From contig NW_024037064.1 of the NCBI RefSeq assembly GCF_015706575.1, positions 13,989,606 to 14,053,605 of the forward strand: a DNA stretch of 64,000 nt, written 5' to 3'. The notes under the pieces were generated by a model. It had not been told where the DNA came from. It did not search any database and worked only from the letters and a program-made list of their open reading frames with translations. Origin of the DNA: Patiria miniata (taxonomy: Eukaryota > Echinodermata > Asteroidea > Valvatida > Asterinidae). Made by a program: the position numbers and the translations under genes. Of this stretch, positions 8,296-20,053 are shown piece after piece (within the stretch, counting starts at the first letter, position 1; the number at the start of each line of letters is the position of its first letter).

Positions 8296-8994
8296 ATGGA
8301 AAACATATGTATACATTGTCACCAAATTTTACCAAAATATTCTTTTCATATAAAAAGAGATTGGTCAACGTCTAAGACATGCCAAAGTTGTTGGGATAAA
8401 ATATACGTCCTAAAGATTTAAATTCCAAACGCCTGTGTTACATGTCGTAAGGTTTGTGATCCTGAAAAGTTTTGTTTTAAATCGAACGGTGAAAAATACA
8501 AAACCTGTGATGAGTGTAGAAGTAAAATGAACCAAAGAAAATGTCCACATGGTCGTCAACGCTACTATTGTAAAGACTGCGGTGGTTCTGGTATCTGTCC
8601 ACACGGTAAAGTACGCAACAAATGTAAATATTGCGTCGGTTCTGATATATGTTACCACAACCGCTTACAAGGGCAATGTCGAGAGTGTAAGAGTGATGAT
8701 GGTGGGGCTGTAGACTTTACTATTTCGAGAAGGATCAGGAGTTGTCGAAAAAAGGATAAAGAGAAAAATAGATTTAATCCAGAACTTTTCGTCGATACTG
8801 ATTTTTTAAGAGGTCTTATAGAAGACTACAAACATTGTTATTACGATGATTCCCGAGTCGTTCTACAGTACGATTGTTTTGGAGACGATATGGCAACGAT
8901 AGAACGCTTAGATAACTTAATCGGGCACGTTAAAAGTAATTGCGTATTGTCCTGCAAAAGTTGTAACGTTAAAAGAAAATCAATCAAAAACTAA
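8296..8994 (+). pseudogene. Polinton Cys/His-repeat protein with HNH-nuclease-like C-terminus, broken
   Basis: The N-terminal part has CIHC, C..C and CVTCRK pairs. The middle has three spaced repeats of the form CPHGxxRxxCxxCxGS (CPHGRQRYYCKDCGGSGI, CPHGKVRNKCKYCVGSDI, CYHNRLQGQCREC), probably zinc-binding. The C-terminal ~60 residues have TIERLDNLIGHVKSNCVLSC followed by KSCN, the D-N ... N-C-x-L-x-C-x-x-C-N pattern of HNH or endonuclease VII-like enzymes. Cys/His repeats of this kind are common in giant-virus proteins, and HNH nucleases cut DNA or resolve branches. About one break. It converges on the ATPase gene across a perfect hairpin. The HNH call is motif-based. Confidence 0.55.
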
Positions 8995-9010
8995 CACATT
9001 TTTTACTCTC

Positions 9011-9062
9011 AACGCAAAATGCTCTTCATAACAATAAAACGTTATGAAGAGCATTTTGCGTT
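9011..9062. terminator. Perfect 22-bp hairpin with AATAAA in the loop
   Basis: Arms 9011-9032 and 9041-9062 (core AAATGCTCTTCATAAC and its complement) are perfectly paired. The 8-nt loop AATAAAAC contains AATAAA on the plus strand. It is placed between the convergent genes ending at 8994 (plus) and 9098 (minus). A transcript-end or poly(A)-type signal is inferred. Confidence 0.65.
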
Positions 9063-9097
9063 AATTTATTTTTTACAGCTACTCAAGTAGCTGGTAA

Positions 9098-9670
9098 CTA
9101 ACTGGAGGTTCGGTGTTTACTATATTTCACATCTCTCAAACGTCGTTTTATATAATCTCGTTCTTCAATCGGTACGACGTCATTTTCGTCTAATGCTTGA
9201 TCAAACGATGTTTTATCTTTGCAGTAAAATAACGCCAACAAAGCCGTGTTTTCTCTATAATCTTTTAAAACGCTGTTGTACTTTTGGGTCAATAACCAAC
9301 AGCTGTGATTGACGTGTCTTCCGCTAAACGCCATCTTGCTTAGCGCGCACGTCTTTTTACGATATTTAATCTCTTGATCCGAAGAGCAATCGTCCACGAT
9401 AAACAACGTGGGAAGACCTTCGAATTCTTTCCTGTAATCGATCGCTTCGTTGAGCGTCATCTTGTACAATTCCGGATCGCAAAGATATACCTCGGGGTCT
9501 GCGTGAACCCACTTTCTTTCAATGTACGTTTTATTTTTAAAAACGGTAGGGCAAATGATGACTATCGCTTCAAATGTATTTTTATAGTCTGACTCTAACA
9601 GATCCAAAATCCATTTGGTTTTACCCGAATTTGTTTTGCCGACGATTAAAGCGCAATGCGGTTGTGTCAT
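9098..9670 (-). CDS. Polinton FtsK/HerA-type genome-packaging ATPase
   Basis: 190 residues, intact. Walker A is IVGKTNSGKT at residues ~9-18. Walker B is PTLFIVDDCSSD at ~86-97. A sensor-like WLLTQKYNS follows at ~124-132. This is the A32/FtsK-HerA packaging ATPase of Polintons, adenovirus-like and giant-virus relatives, which drives DNA into the capsid. The length and motif spacing fit the family. It starts at the ATG at 9670, directly followed upstream by the small gene at 9672-9881, suggesting one unit. It ends next to the hairpin at 9011-9062. Confidence 0.85.
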   Translation of the reverse strand: MTQPHCALIVGKTNSGKTKWILDLLESDYKNTFEAIVIICPTVFKNKTYIERKWVHADPEVYLCDPELYKMTLNEAIDYRKEFEGLPTLFIVDDCSSDQEIKYRKKTCALSKMAFSGRHVNHSCWLLTQKYNSVLKDYRENTALLALFYCKDKTSFDQALDENDVVPIEERDYIKRRLRDVKYSKHRTSS

Positions 9671-9671
9671 T

Positions 9672-9881
9672 TTAACTTAACAGAGATTTAAAATTTCCGT
9701 CTTCCAAGTTCAATTTATAATCCATCACGGCTGTTCCAGCGCAAAATAATGGCGCCCTCTGTCGTTCTAATCGCGCCAATCGAAAATCTCCGTAAAATGA
9801 CGTCACCGACACTCTTCGTGGGTCGGGCCAAGCGAGTTTCGTATCATGAATATTTATATCTGGGAATATTTGGAATGTCAT
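9672..9881 (-). CDS. Small Polinton protein upstream of the ATPase
   Basis: 69 residues, starting MTFQIFPDINIHDTKLAWPD and with VSVTSFYGDFRLARLERQRAP, then a short hydrophobic and acidic end. It nearly abuts the ATPase gene. I do not recognise the family. The composition suggests a compact soluble protein, and a structural or scaffolding role is only a guess. Confidence 0.4.
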   Translation of the reverse strand: MTFQIFPDINIHDTKLAWPDPRRVSVTSFYGDFRLARLERQRAPLFCAGTAVMDYKLNLEDGNFKSLLS

Positions 9882-12800
9882 TGGTAGATTAATCGGTCAA
9901 AGTTCAAAATGTTTCTTATTCAAAAGGTTGTTATTTTCCCCTTATTTCCATATATGAATATCAGCTCATGAATATTAAATTACTGAAAACGGCGTCCGTC
10001 AAAACTGGTGTTCGACCGAACTGATTATCGCGGTGTGCGGTCATGTGACAAATTTGTCACATTAAAAGGTGTTTTTCTCCAAACAAGAGGTTTTCCCCGA
10101 TGTAAGGCCCACATCAACTTTGTTTTGGAGATACGTGCTGCATATGTGTCCGGTTTGAAGGCAAGGCCAGCGGTAGATTTGTTGATATTTAGGTGCAAAA
10201 AGTGACATATTTTCGTGTGTGCGCGGAATGCCAACCGGTCGAGTTGGTTGTAAAGCGTACATGGTGCGCGCGTGTGTATCACGCATAGCCCAAGCGCTTG
10301 ATGGTTTAGAGACAACTCGACCGTTTGCGTGTTCATGTATTTGTACGGGCACGCGTGCGGATCTAACCCGTACCTAGGTTTGTGCATGTGTGGACGAAGT
10401 TCCTCCATTGGCGTGATGCATATGTACATGACATGACATGTCGTGTATTGTGCTACAACTTTGTTATGCATGGGAAAGATTCCATACATAAATTACATCA
10501 ACATGATCAACTAGGCCTTAATTGGAAGGTAAAAAAAATGCTTTTTGCACGATTCAGTATAAAATCAATAAAAACAATACGAACAGGTCATGACAACAGA
10601 GAGAGAAAAATGCCCCCCCCCCAAAAAAAAATGAACATTTCATAACAATTTGATTCTGACATGAACAGGATGAAAGTAGTTAACATGTCGGACTAAATCT
10701 TTTTTAATTGTACATGCCACCTTTCGTGTTTGCAGAACGTATTCTGGCATGTCTGACGTTGAATTTATTTCAGGCTTTGCATATTTATTAAGTAATGCTT
10801 AGCCAAATGCCAAATCCATTTTCATGTAAACACATTAGTGCCTCAGCTTCACGGGGACATGAAAAAAATTGGCAATTCTAAATTGAGGTGTTTTGTTTCT
10901 GTGTGATCCTGTACCCTACAAATGGATCTTTTTTTTTCTAGATCACCAACCTTCCCAAATTTTCCAGCCACTTTAGACTTTGCACAGGCCTTATTGTGCA
11001 GTGTGCACCCCCCCCCCCCCCCCCGATAAAGTAATGGTGTCATGATACATCATGTACATGTGACATGCACCACTGTTTTAGTGTTGGCGGTACATGTAGA
11101 ACTTTGAATGTATGGCTACATTTCTCCCATGCCCCACCCCCACCCCACCCCCTAATAAAAGCAATTGTACATGTGATCCTGTTTTCTGAAAAAAACATTT
11201 TGTTATGATTTTTCAGGAAGTTTGCAGTATCATTCACCTGACAAGAGGGTTTCTCGTATCTTCTGGAGCTCTGGTGAGATGGTGGTGTGATGAGCCGTTG
11301 ACTCCTAGTAATGAGCCGTAGCGTACAGTGGAAGTGAATCTTTCATCCCACGTTTGTGCATGGAGGATCAGGATTTCACAGACATGAGCATGTGTTGGGT
11401 GTATTTTTGGTAACTGAATGTGTGCAAAACTGTGTGATGCCATGTGCACTGCTAGATTTGAACAAACCCTGCACCGCCTTGATCCGACACATTAAGAACT
11501 TCTATTGTCTACTTGCCAAGGAATCACTCTGGAATTTAAGCTCAGGATTCACACGTCACACATGATCACTCGCGATGGATTGGTTCTCGCTCCCATAATA
11601 TCGGACATGTTTACATTTTAATGCCCATTTATGGCCATTGACTGGATCACCTCTGCACATGTGCAGTACAATTTTGTTTTTTGGAAAATGATATTTACAT
11701 TCTGATTTCTCGTGCATGGCCATCGCAAAACTGACTCGTACATGAACCATAAACAGTAGGCAAAATGGTCATGTCTCTACTGAAACTGCATTAATGACAA
11801 CATTGTTGCCACTTTGAATGGGCTGGATCCATGCTTACATTATCATTGTGATTTTGTACATAAGGGCAGAATTGTGACCTAGGCTAATTTGTATACATTG
11901 GTAGGAATTCCTCCAGGACTACTGCGAACGACACTCCCAAGTGCCAAAATTATGAATTGAAATACAACTGGATATTAACTTTCATTGAAAATCAACTAAT
12001 TGATGACACTGCTAAAATGCTATTATTACATTAGATATTTTTATCGGCGCTTTTTTTTAAAGTAAGTCAATAGGCTACTAATAACAAGTTTTAAGTTGGC
12101 CTTCTTTTCCATACTTTAAAACAGATGAGACTTTTACGTGTACATTGTATGTGGATTGCTTTTTTAGGTGTACTGTGACCAATGGGAGACCAAAGGATTT
12201 CACTAAATTGGCCGCCAACTTAAATAATGAAATAAAGTAAAAAATAAGTATTACCCTGCCAGTTTTTAAATCTAATATTCAATTGGAGTCTGCCTTTGCT
12301 TGTGCCACATGCAATGATTGGCTGCAGCCTCTACTATCTCTGGGGGAATGCGGCAATCTCTATATATGCTGTGTGATGTCATGTGGCCATAGATTTCAGC
12401 AACCTTGCTGGTTACTTTTGCTTCTTGGAAGGGTTCTGGACAGAACTGTTGTGCTGACCTGACTCGAAACTGTAACCGACCCAACCAAAAACCAACTTTG
12501 TGTTTGGTCGGGTCGGTTTGTCCGTCATTTCAATTGGGTTGGTCAGTTTTGTGTTTGAAAATCTGCGGATCAGGTCGGATCGGGTCAATTCAAAACCCGA
12601 AATAAACGGGGAAAAAAGATGGAAACAGTTTGGAAATTAACACAGCGCAGGATTTGGATTATATCTATAATGTTTCGCATCGGTTTGGCCTGTAGTGGAC
12701 CCGACCCGAAGCAAAACACTACTGGACAGGGAGGTTTTCGAAGTTTTCGAGGTTTGGATGAAGCTAATCTGGGGCACTTGTGGACATATGCAGGACTGCA

Positions 12801-13771
12801 TTTGCTCGAGTTTTCCTAATAGCCCGAGCAGTCCTGAATCCTGGAATTTTAATACGATCCCCCCCCCCCACACCCAGGGAGTTAGGGTTAATGAAAAATG
12901 TTTGAAGTGATAAGTGTTGCACCCGTAGTGGTTTTACTTCATGAATATTGCTGTGCAAATAGGGACAGGATATTGTTTCTTTTATGAAATTTTAAAACAA
13001 TTTCAAGCAAACTTGGAGCATTACATTTGTTCATATAATCATAAGGCCGTCTGACCTACAGGAGTCTGATGTAGAAAGCTCATCCTGTCTAATATTATTG
13101 GTGTTCGTACAAAATTATTTGTATTCTTAACATGCATGATCTGGCCGGAGTTCTGCTGAATATTTCCCCCACAAACAACCGGCCTGTGACTCTCAGCGCA
13201 CGGTTTCGCTGCGTTGCAGTTCAGCGGGTAGGGCAGTGCGACAACGCCGTGTTAACGCCGCGCGTGCCCCGGTGGTGTGTGCATGCGTTCACGCCCTACA
13301 GCTATTGTGCCGTGTGATGTGCGTGTATACCGCACGGTGTTCGTGAAAAGTGGCTGTATTTTAACGGTTCTAAAAAAAAATCTACCGCTGGCTTTCGCAT
13401 GAAACTTCATGAGTCATTTGAGATGGTCCTTATTTACAAGAAGTGACCAAGGAATATTTGGGGAAAACTTGGTATCAATAATAAAACGGGATTTTCGTCG
13501 GGGATTTTTAACAACTTCCAAAACAAACAGCGACATAAAACCTCACGCACGAAGCGTAATCAAACCTGATTTTTACAGGTATTTTGAACTTTATGGGCCA
13601 GCTCAATCTCCCGATGTGTGGAAACTCACGTTATCTGTCAGAATTATAGTATGGCACCATAAGACATTGTGTGAGTCATGATTTAGGGGCAAGTTTGGGG
13701 CATGTTTTTCGTGTTTTGTTTTCGTGAAAATTTAGGACGCCATCTTGAATTTCCAAAATTGCATGACGTAA
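9882..13771. other. 3.9-kb non-coding block inside the Polinton, probable inserted element
   Basis: No credible gene is seen between the ATPase and capsid genes, where Polintons are normally dense with genes. The two ends resemble each other in inverted orientation. GGCCAGCGGTAGATTT near 10167-10182 pairs with AAATCTACCGCTGG near 13378-13392, and GTTTTCCCC near 10090 pairs with GGGGAAAAC near 13462. Inside are poly-C runs (about 10612, 11008-11024, 12859), a GGGTCGGGT-rich patch at 12500-12600 and ordinary AT-rich sequence. This suggests a non-autonomous DNA transposon with long imperfect inverted ends. The exact ends are not resolved, and a target duplication was not found. Confidence 0.45.
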
Positions 13772-15043
13772 TCACTTTGATACACTGGAGTAAACAAACG
13801 CTGTGCGGACAAAATTGCTCAAGTTAATTACGTTATGTCTATGGGATTGAAACGGCCGTGCCATGAACAAAAAGACGTACATCGTGAGGTCACCTTGTCT
13901 TTCGGCTTCTCTGTAAAATTGAATGTTGATGCCTCCTCCGTCTCCGAGTTTCCTACCGGATCCGTGAGCGGAATTGTCGTCGTTACTTCTAAAATCGAGC
14001 CACAGACCGTACTTGTTTTTTAGATAGTCTCCGAGGTCACAACCCGTCATATTTAAGTCTTTAGATACTCCGCGCCCGCTTTCGGTATCGCTGTCTCCAA
14101 AGAACTTGATAATTTCGTTCCAGTGTTGATACTGAAACATGCCTTGACTGTAGAGTTGATTGGGTTTACCTTCTACAGTCACCGATGTTTTGGTTAGTTT
14201 TGGATTATAAAATCGCTGCGGGCTTTTCTCCGTGGGATCTTTAAACAAAAACAAAATACCCTTGAGACTCCTGATGGGTTGATTGACGCTGACGTTCCAA
14301 AGCGTGTCCGATTTGTTGACGGATCTAACTTCTAGCGAGTGGATTTAATCAAACAGGTATTGCATTAACCCCTTGTGTTTATTCCTGATGGTGATAGCTA
14401 GGTCTCTGTTGGTCACCACTTCGTATTTGAGATACAAGTCTGAGATAGAATACATCGCCGCCGTATCTGAACTGTTGACTACTTTATCGTGATCGTTAAA
14501 CTTTATCTCGTACGTCAGAGGTTGTTTTAAACCGCTGGGGTAAAAAGGGTGATGCGAAGTCAGTATGTCGATGTCTAGGGGGATACAATATCTGTTACCA
14601 TAGGCATCTGCGATGGCCTGATCTTTACCGCTGTTGGCGCCTGCGTTAGCATCTTGAGCCCCAGTTCTTAGTTTAGACACGTTTTCTTTTTCTATGCCCG
14701 AGTACGCCATGTTTCGAGTCTTCGAGCTGTTGAGCCAATTGTCTTTAAAGTTGTGATACACGTCGGCGTTACGATAACTTATAATTTCGTGACCTTGAAG
14801 CCTGACGCTGATTTCGCTGACTAAATTTCTGGCCAAATTGCTAAAAATGGTTCTGTTGTTGTCACCTCCACCTTCGAGTTCTAAACTAAAAGCTAGTTTA
14901 CAAGTGTCAGGTACGATCACGTCGTCTACGCCCAATTGAGAAATTTTGACCCTCAGCGTTTGCCCCGCCGATATACTACCCTTGATAGATCTGGGTACTT
15001 CTAATAGCCTGCTGGGATTGAGCTTTTTTCCATACGCATTCAT
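13772..15043 (-). pseudogene. Polinton major capsid protein, broken
   Basis: The minus-strand region from 15043 starts MNAYGKKLNPSRLLEVPRS. It has LRVKISQLGVDDVIVPDT, LARNLVSEISVRLQGHEI and DVYHNFKDNWL, followed downstream by beta-rich sequence with YGLWLDFRSNDD and GGINIQFYREA. This is the double jelly-roll major capsid protein pattern of Polintons, whose trimers build the icosahedral shell. It appears broken, with about one break. It follows the small two-helix protein gene at 15066-15476, as in other Polintons. Confidence 0.8.
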
Positions 15044-15065
15044 TTTATTTATACGAGTTTTAAAT

Positions 15066-15476
15066 TTAAAGATATCTGTAAGCCAAGAAGCCCACCAAAA
15101 GCGTTCCTCCCGCGATAAACGCGAGTTCTCTTTCTATTTGTTGGTCGCTAGGCTCGTAAAAATCTTCGAGTTTGGGTTCGCGGGGTAACTCGACGTTTTC
15201 TCTGGTCATTTCGTTGTAGTAACGCAACGCTCGGTCTACGTCGGAAAATGTTTCTTTAGAGACATTTTGTTTTCTGATACGTTCGTTTAGAAAATCTAGA
15301 TATTTCGTTCGTTCTCGTTGCCACTTATCTCTGGCGGCTGAGAGTTGTTCTATCGCTAAATCGTGTCTCTTACGCTCCTCGTCGCTCTGTTTTAGATTTG
15401 AAAATAAAAAGTTTGAACCCGTAAAAGCTAAGGCGTTGACGATCGCGCCTCCTATCACCATAGCAACGCCAGACAT
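15066..15476 (-). CDS. Conserved Polinton two-membrane-helix, coiled-coil protein
   Basis: 136 residues, intact. It has an N-terminal hydrophobic segment (MVIGGAIVNALAFTGSNFLF), then ERKRHDLAIEQLSAARDKW and a charged helical region, and a C-terminal membrane helix (LAFIAGGTLLVGFLAYRYL). This protein type, with NALAFTGSN and ERKRHDLAIEQL, recurs next to the capsid gene in many invertebrate Polintons as I recall. Its role is not established; a minor virion membrane or cement protein is plausible. The ATG at 15476 shares a short AT-rich promoter region with the divergent integrase gene. Confidence 0.65.
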   Translation of the reverse strand: MSGVAMVIGGAIVNALAFTGSNFLFSNLKQSDEERKRHDLAIEQLSAARDKWQRERTKYLDFLNERIRKQNVSKETFSDVDRALRYYNEMTRENVELPREPKLEDFYEPSDQQIERELAFIAGGTLLVGFLAYRYL

Positions 15477-15489
15477 ATTATTATAAACG

Positions 15490-15503
15490 TCTTTTATATT
15501 AAA
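15490..15503 (+). promoter_or_regulatory. Promoter-like AT motif before the integrase
   Basis: TCTTTTATATTAAA lies 5-18 bp upstream of the ATG at 15508 and within 30 bp of the divergent start at 15476. It matches the motif at 4533-4548 and others in this Polinton. Confidence 0.4.
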
Positions 15504-15507
15504 TAAT

Positions 15508-16450
15508 ATGCAAACATTATCTAAACTGTATTATAGCCCGAGCGGTTATTGGAGAGGTGAAAGTGCCGTCGACCATTTACACGATAAAATAAAAATCGAT
15601 AAAAAGGTAATCAGAGGCTTAAAAAACAAGCGATATGGCAAATTTATCTACCGGGTCCTGCGTATGTACCCAGGCCTACGAGTACTTCGCGAGAGTTTGA
15701 AACACCAAACGACTTTCACCAAATGGATGTGCTATACCTACCCTATGATAAAGTAAAACGCAAGACTTATAAATATGCTTTGACGGTTGTAGACGTTGCG
15801 TTGCGTTGCTATTGTCAAGATTTACGCGAGATCGCCTTTGAGTTACCCTAAAACGTTGAGAGAAGACGCCGGTACCGAATTTAAAGGCGCTTTTAAAAAA
15901 TGGATGGCTTCAAAAAACGTCGAGATTATCGTAGGTGAACCCGGAAACCTCCGATCGCAGGTTATCGTAGAAAGATTTAATCGAACGCTAGCCGAGAGAC
16001 TGTTTGGTCATCAGTACGCTCAAGAAATGTTAAATCCCGAGAGTAGAAACACGCAATGGGTCGAGCGATTACCCAGCGTGATCAAAGCTATAAACGATGA
16101 AACGACGAGATTAATAGCTAAAGCACCGTCAGAGGCGGTTAAACTAGAACAGGTCCGGCAATCGCCGGCTAACCCCGTTAAAACAACAGAGCAACAATTA
16201 CCGCAAGATGCCATGGTTAGATATTTATATTACCCGGGCGAGCAAGAGGGTGGAACCTCGAGAAGAGCCACGGATCCCATTTGTAGACATTTTCAACGTG
16301 AAAAAAAGAACGAGTCAATTTAAAATGATTAACGGTAAAAAAGTCACGACGGGTCCTACTCTTTATTACCTTCAAAACGGCCCAAAAAGGAGTTTTGTGA
16401 GACAAGAGCTTCAAGTCGTACCCGAGGACACGCAATTACCGCCTAATTAA
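15508..16450 (+). pseudogene. Polinton retroviral-type integrase, broken
   Basis: The N-terminal part has LSKLYYSPSGYWRGESAVDH, the usual Polinton integrase opening. The core has REDAGTEFKGAFKKWM and RSQVIVERFNRTLAERLF, matching the second Asp and the Glu regions of the DDE catalytic triad. The C-terminal part has VDIFNVKKRT, like the chromodomain-adjacent tail. The enzyme inserts linear element DNA and makes the short target duplication seen at both ends. The copy is broken, with about three breaks. It is transcribed away from the capsid cluster and converges with the polymerase. Confidence 0.8.
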
Positions 16451-16464
16451 TATCTAGATTACGG

Positions 16465-19400
16465 TGACCATAAGCGAGCGTGTGTATTCCATCCGGTAAA
16501 ATGTACCTCTTGGTATCCAACGGACTCAACGACAAATTATCAAGCGATATGGTGTAAAGGATGTGTTTTTCCGATCGAATTTGAGTCATCGTTTCTGTTT
16601 TAGATTTTTTTTAAAGATGCAGTCGTAGTAGTGTTGGTGTTTTAATTTTTTGTCAGTGACCGATTTTGTGACCCCCTTGGCTTTTTTTTTAGAGTGATGT
16701 TGTTGTCATCCGCTAAAATCGAGTACATTTTAGGTCTTACGCAAACGGATTCTTGAATGACCTTACCTCCAAATTCGTCTTTAAATTTACCGATCACTTT
16801 CTTATTGGTTGAGTCGTATAACTCGTGATCCAGATTGTAATTCGAAAAGTCGTAGTGTTGCCCGTGAGATTGCATGTCTTTGTATATGTCGTCAGTGTAA
16901 ACGACAATCAACAGACTGTCCGTATCCGTATACATCAACCTGATTTGATCTTCATACACGTCTTTGAGAGATCTAAGATGCTCACTCCGCAGTAAATGGG
17001 TTTGTTTAACACGGTTGTCGTTTTATATGTTTCGACAAATGACAGGTCACATTCTGGAAATGGCGTTGTTGTTTTATAGCTCGGTTTTTTAATTATTTTT
17101 TTTGTATTTTTCTTGATCGCTCTCGTTATTGTCTCTCGGTAGATAACCGTCTATTCGATTTCTAACGTTTTCCATCGTCTTACCAAACACGCTGTTATTC
17201 TCAGTTTAAAAAAGTCTTTCTCAAAATCAGAGGTCGCTTTTGTTCGGAGTTGCGTGTTTTTATCGATGTAAGATTTCATCCAAGGCGCTTGTTTAAATTT
17301 TAACACGCGATGTACCTTTTTTAGTTTCAAGCCGAGTTTGAGATACATCTGCAACCTAACGTAGTGCAACACGTATTTTTGTTTTGGATTAAGCGTACAC
17401 GTTAATTTTTGTACGTCGCTACTAGGTTCGGTATCCAATAACTCATTTTGATAATCAGACATCCAAGCTTGGGGTACGACTATATTTTCGGGTGCTAGGG
17501 GATAATCGTTATGCTTGGTGTGTAGATCGTACGGGTAATCGAGGTCTACTTCAAAAAAGTAACCGGTGTTGGACGTTTTCTTCAGCGTTAATATTCTTTC
17601 TTCGGTAAACGGTTTCGAGGGTGTCCATTTAAAATCGCTGTACGGTAGATATTGACTCATAGCCCAACCGTACAGATTGTTGGCATCCAGATAAGCGATA
17701 TAACTCGAGGGCTTGTTTGAATCGTAGTCATCGAGATATTGATTATTGGCTTTGTGATGTCTCATTCCACCCACGCTCGATATGCCTCCTCGTTTTGCTT
17801 TTTCAAAAAATAAATGTTTGTCTACGTCTTGCAATAGTTCGAGTTTAACTTCCGAGTGTTTTAATAGAGCATCCCACGACAATCCGGGTGCGGTGTAATA
17901 ATTGGGTGGATCTAACCCGTAGTTTGTAATGCACGTTCTTCTAAAATTTTCAAATACGCCTGCAAGCAATAACGTATCGGTAGTCAAGTACAAGTCGTGA
18001 TATTCTCCTAGATTTTGTATATTAAACTCCTTCCACACGCATTGAGCTCTGTCGTAGTCTTGTTGCGATATATGTTCGTCTTTTAGTCTGCTGTAAAACT
18101 TGCCGATAGGTGGTAGGCTGGTCTCTTGAAACTTATCAAACGAGTTCATATATTCATAGGGATAAATTCCTTTATGTAATAGTAAGTCAGGATGTTTAAA
18201 ATGGTTTTTGAGTAGCTGAAACGACTCTTTTGGACAAACTTTCACTAATTTATCCAACGATGATGCCATAAAACTAAACGAGTCTAAAAATTGTAGATTT
18301 CCTATCGAAAACGAAAAATACTTTTCTGAATTTTTAGCGATCACTTGTATTTCTGTTTGGCTATCGTATTCTATCATTCCCTGCATGATCAAGTGAGCGT
18401 CGTAATTTTGTAAATTGTGAAAAAAAGACCGGTATCGGTGTACAACCGGGTTTAATTTGTAGTTTAAGGTTACAATAAGCGTGTGCGGCACCCCTATATT
18501 TACCAGTGACGTGGCAGTGATCTCTCACCTTTCTAAATTTATTAATGCTCTTTTTGCAGTCGAGACATTTAGACTCGATCAATCCCTTACTATTTTTGTA
18601 CTGGTATTCTTTCGTTTGTTTTATCATGATGGTCTTTAGCTCGCTCGTTAAATTTCATGGTTTGGGGTTTTTCAAATAGACAATTAATATCGCTTTGTAA
18701 TTGTAACAACGTTGTTATAAATCTAGTTGAAGCGTCTTTGCCTCTATAAGTCTCTTGATACACATTTTTACCGTCGCATTGGACAACAACTAGCTAATAA
18801 CCGCTAGCTTTGTGAACGTTAATCTTTTTTGTGTTTGTCTCTTTGTCTGAGTGAGTAGGTTTAGATGTTAGTGCTTGTGTGGGTGTTGTTGTTGTTTGAA
18901 GTATGGATTCAAAGTCAGCATAAATGACAAATGGTGCTTTTTGTTTGTGTCTATAGTTTTTAAATTCTAATATCGGTACGTCTCTTTCGTTGTCCGTCTA
19001 TGTATTTTGGTTTACCCATAGGAAATACAATCTTTGATGGATGTGCATCTATACCCTTACAATCGGCGATATGTCTGTCTAATTTGTTTTGATTGGTAAA
19101 ATGGCATAGACATCTTCGACAAAAATATTTCCTACATTTATGTTTTGTAACGTCGTACATCAACCTCGTAAAATATTTTATCCAACAATAGTGATGCTTG
19201 TCACCTTTAGAAATCAAAAGCAGATCAATCTCTCGTGACCCATAGTTTTTAGACACGTATAATGGATATATCTCACCCTCATAACCGTATACGTTTATCG
19301 ATAAATTATTTTGTCTTTCTATCTTGGGTATCTGATCGACCGGTGTCGGAAAGTCAACGCCTTTAAATTTGAGTCCGTCGTCTTTGGTGTATACAACGGG

Positions 19401-20027
19401 TTCTTCTTTATGGATTTTATATTTGGGATCGTTTTTTATGTTATTTTTTACTTTATCCGTATGCAACCCAAGAGCAGCTCTCAAACACCATCTCAAACAC
19501 TCGTCGTCTTTGTTTTTGATGTTTATCATCGCCTGTTTAATTTTTAGATGTTCGGGTAGGTTTATGTAAGAACTACCTCTTTCTGGATTATATCTGTTGA
19601 TGTTGATGTATAACGCGAGTATTGTATCGACTACCCAACCCGATCCTTGATTCGTATACCTTTCATCCTTTTTGAATAGCTCTTCGATCTCTTCTTTTAA
19701 AACCTGTTTTATTTGACTTTGATTTAATACGGCTTTCGGCTTGCTATAATGAATAGCTTCGATCGATTCGATGATATCGTTCGGTTTGATTTTTCGATAC
19801 CTTATTTTTAGTACTAGCTCTACTTTTAAACCTCTGAGCTCTCTCAATTCAGACTTGATTTTATTGACTATTTGTTCCTTGTGTGAATAAAAAAACTTGA
19901 TTAAATCATGGTTATAAAGTCTGGGGCTTAATTCCCAGTTTCTGTAGTAATTTCTAAACCTTCTCGTTTCTCTAAAAGCTGACTCTGTAAAGTATTCGGG
20001 TTGTCTGTATGTTTTAATCGCCGACAT
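16465..20027 (-). pseudogene. Polinton protein-primed family B DNA polymerase, broken
   Basis: The N-terminal ~355 residues from 20027 include NQGSGWVVDTILALYININ and a C..C ... H zinc-like patch (CRKYFCRRCLCHFTN). The middle has CLDCKK and RDHCHVTGKYRGAAH with YCNLKL, then exonuclease-like FHNLQNYDAHLI. Polymerase motif A is IAYLDANNLYGWAM, KAKRGGISS lies just before it, and motif C is MYTDTDSL. The C-terminus reads like TISLDNLSL ... DGIHTLAYGH. This is the protein-primed polymerase that replicates Polinton DNA from its ends. It is broken, with about four or five breaks. It occupies the right quarter of the element, its usual place. Confidence 0.85.
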
Positions 20028-20053
20028 TAGATCTTTTTCAAAAATCGTCCTTT

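Noticed and set aside
10062-10489. Overlapping frames at the left end of the gene-free Polinton block
   Set aside because: Low-complexity composition, no motif, mutually overlapping on both strands; considered chance.
11008-11024. Poly-C runs (also near 7249, 10612, 12859, 34915, 41821) as G-quadruplex or regulatory sites
   Set aside because: Homopolymers of 8-17 bases are common in this genome and show no shared context.
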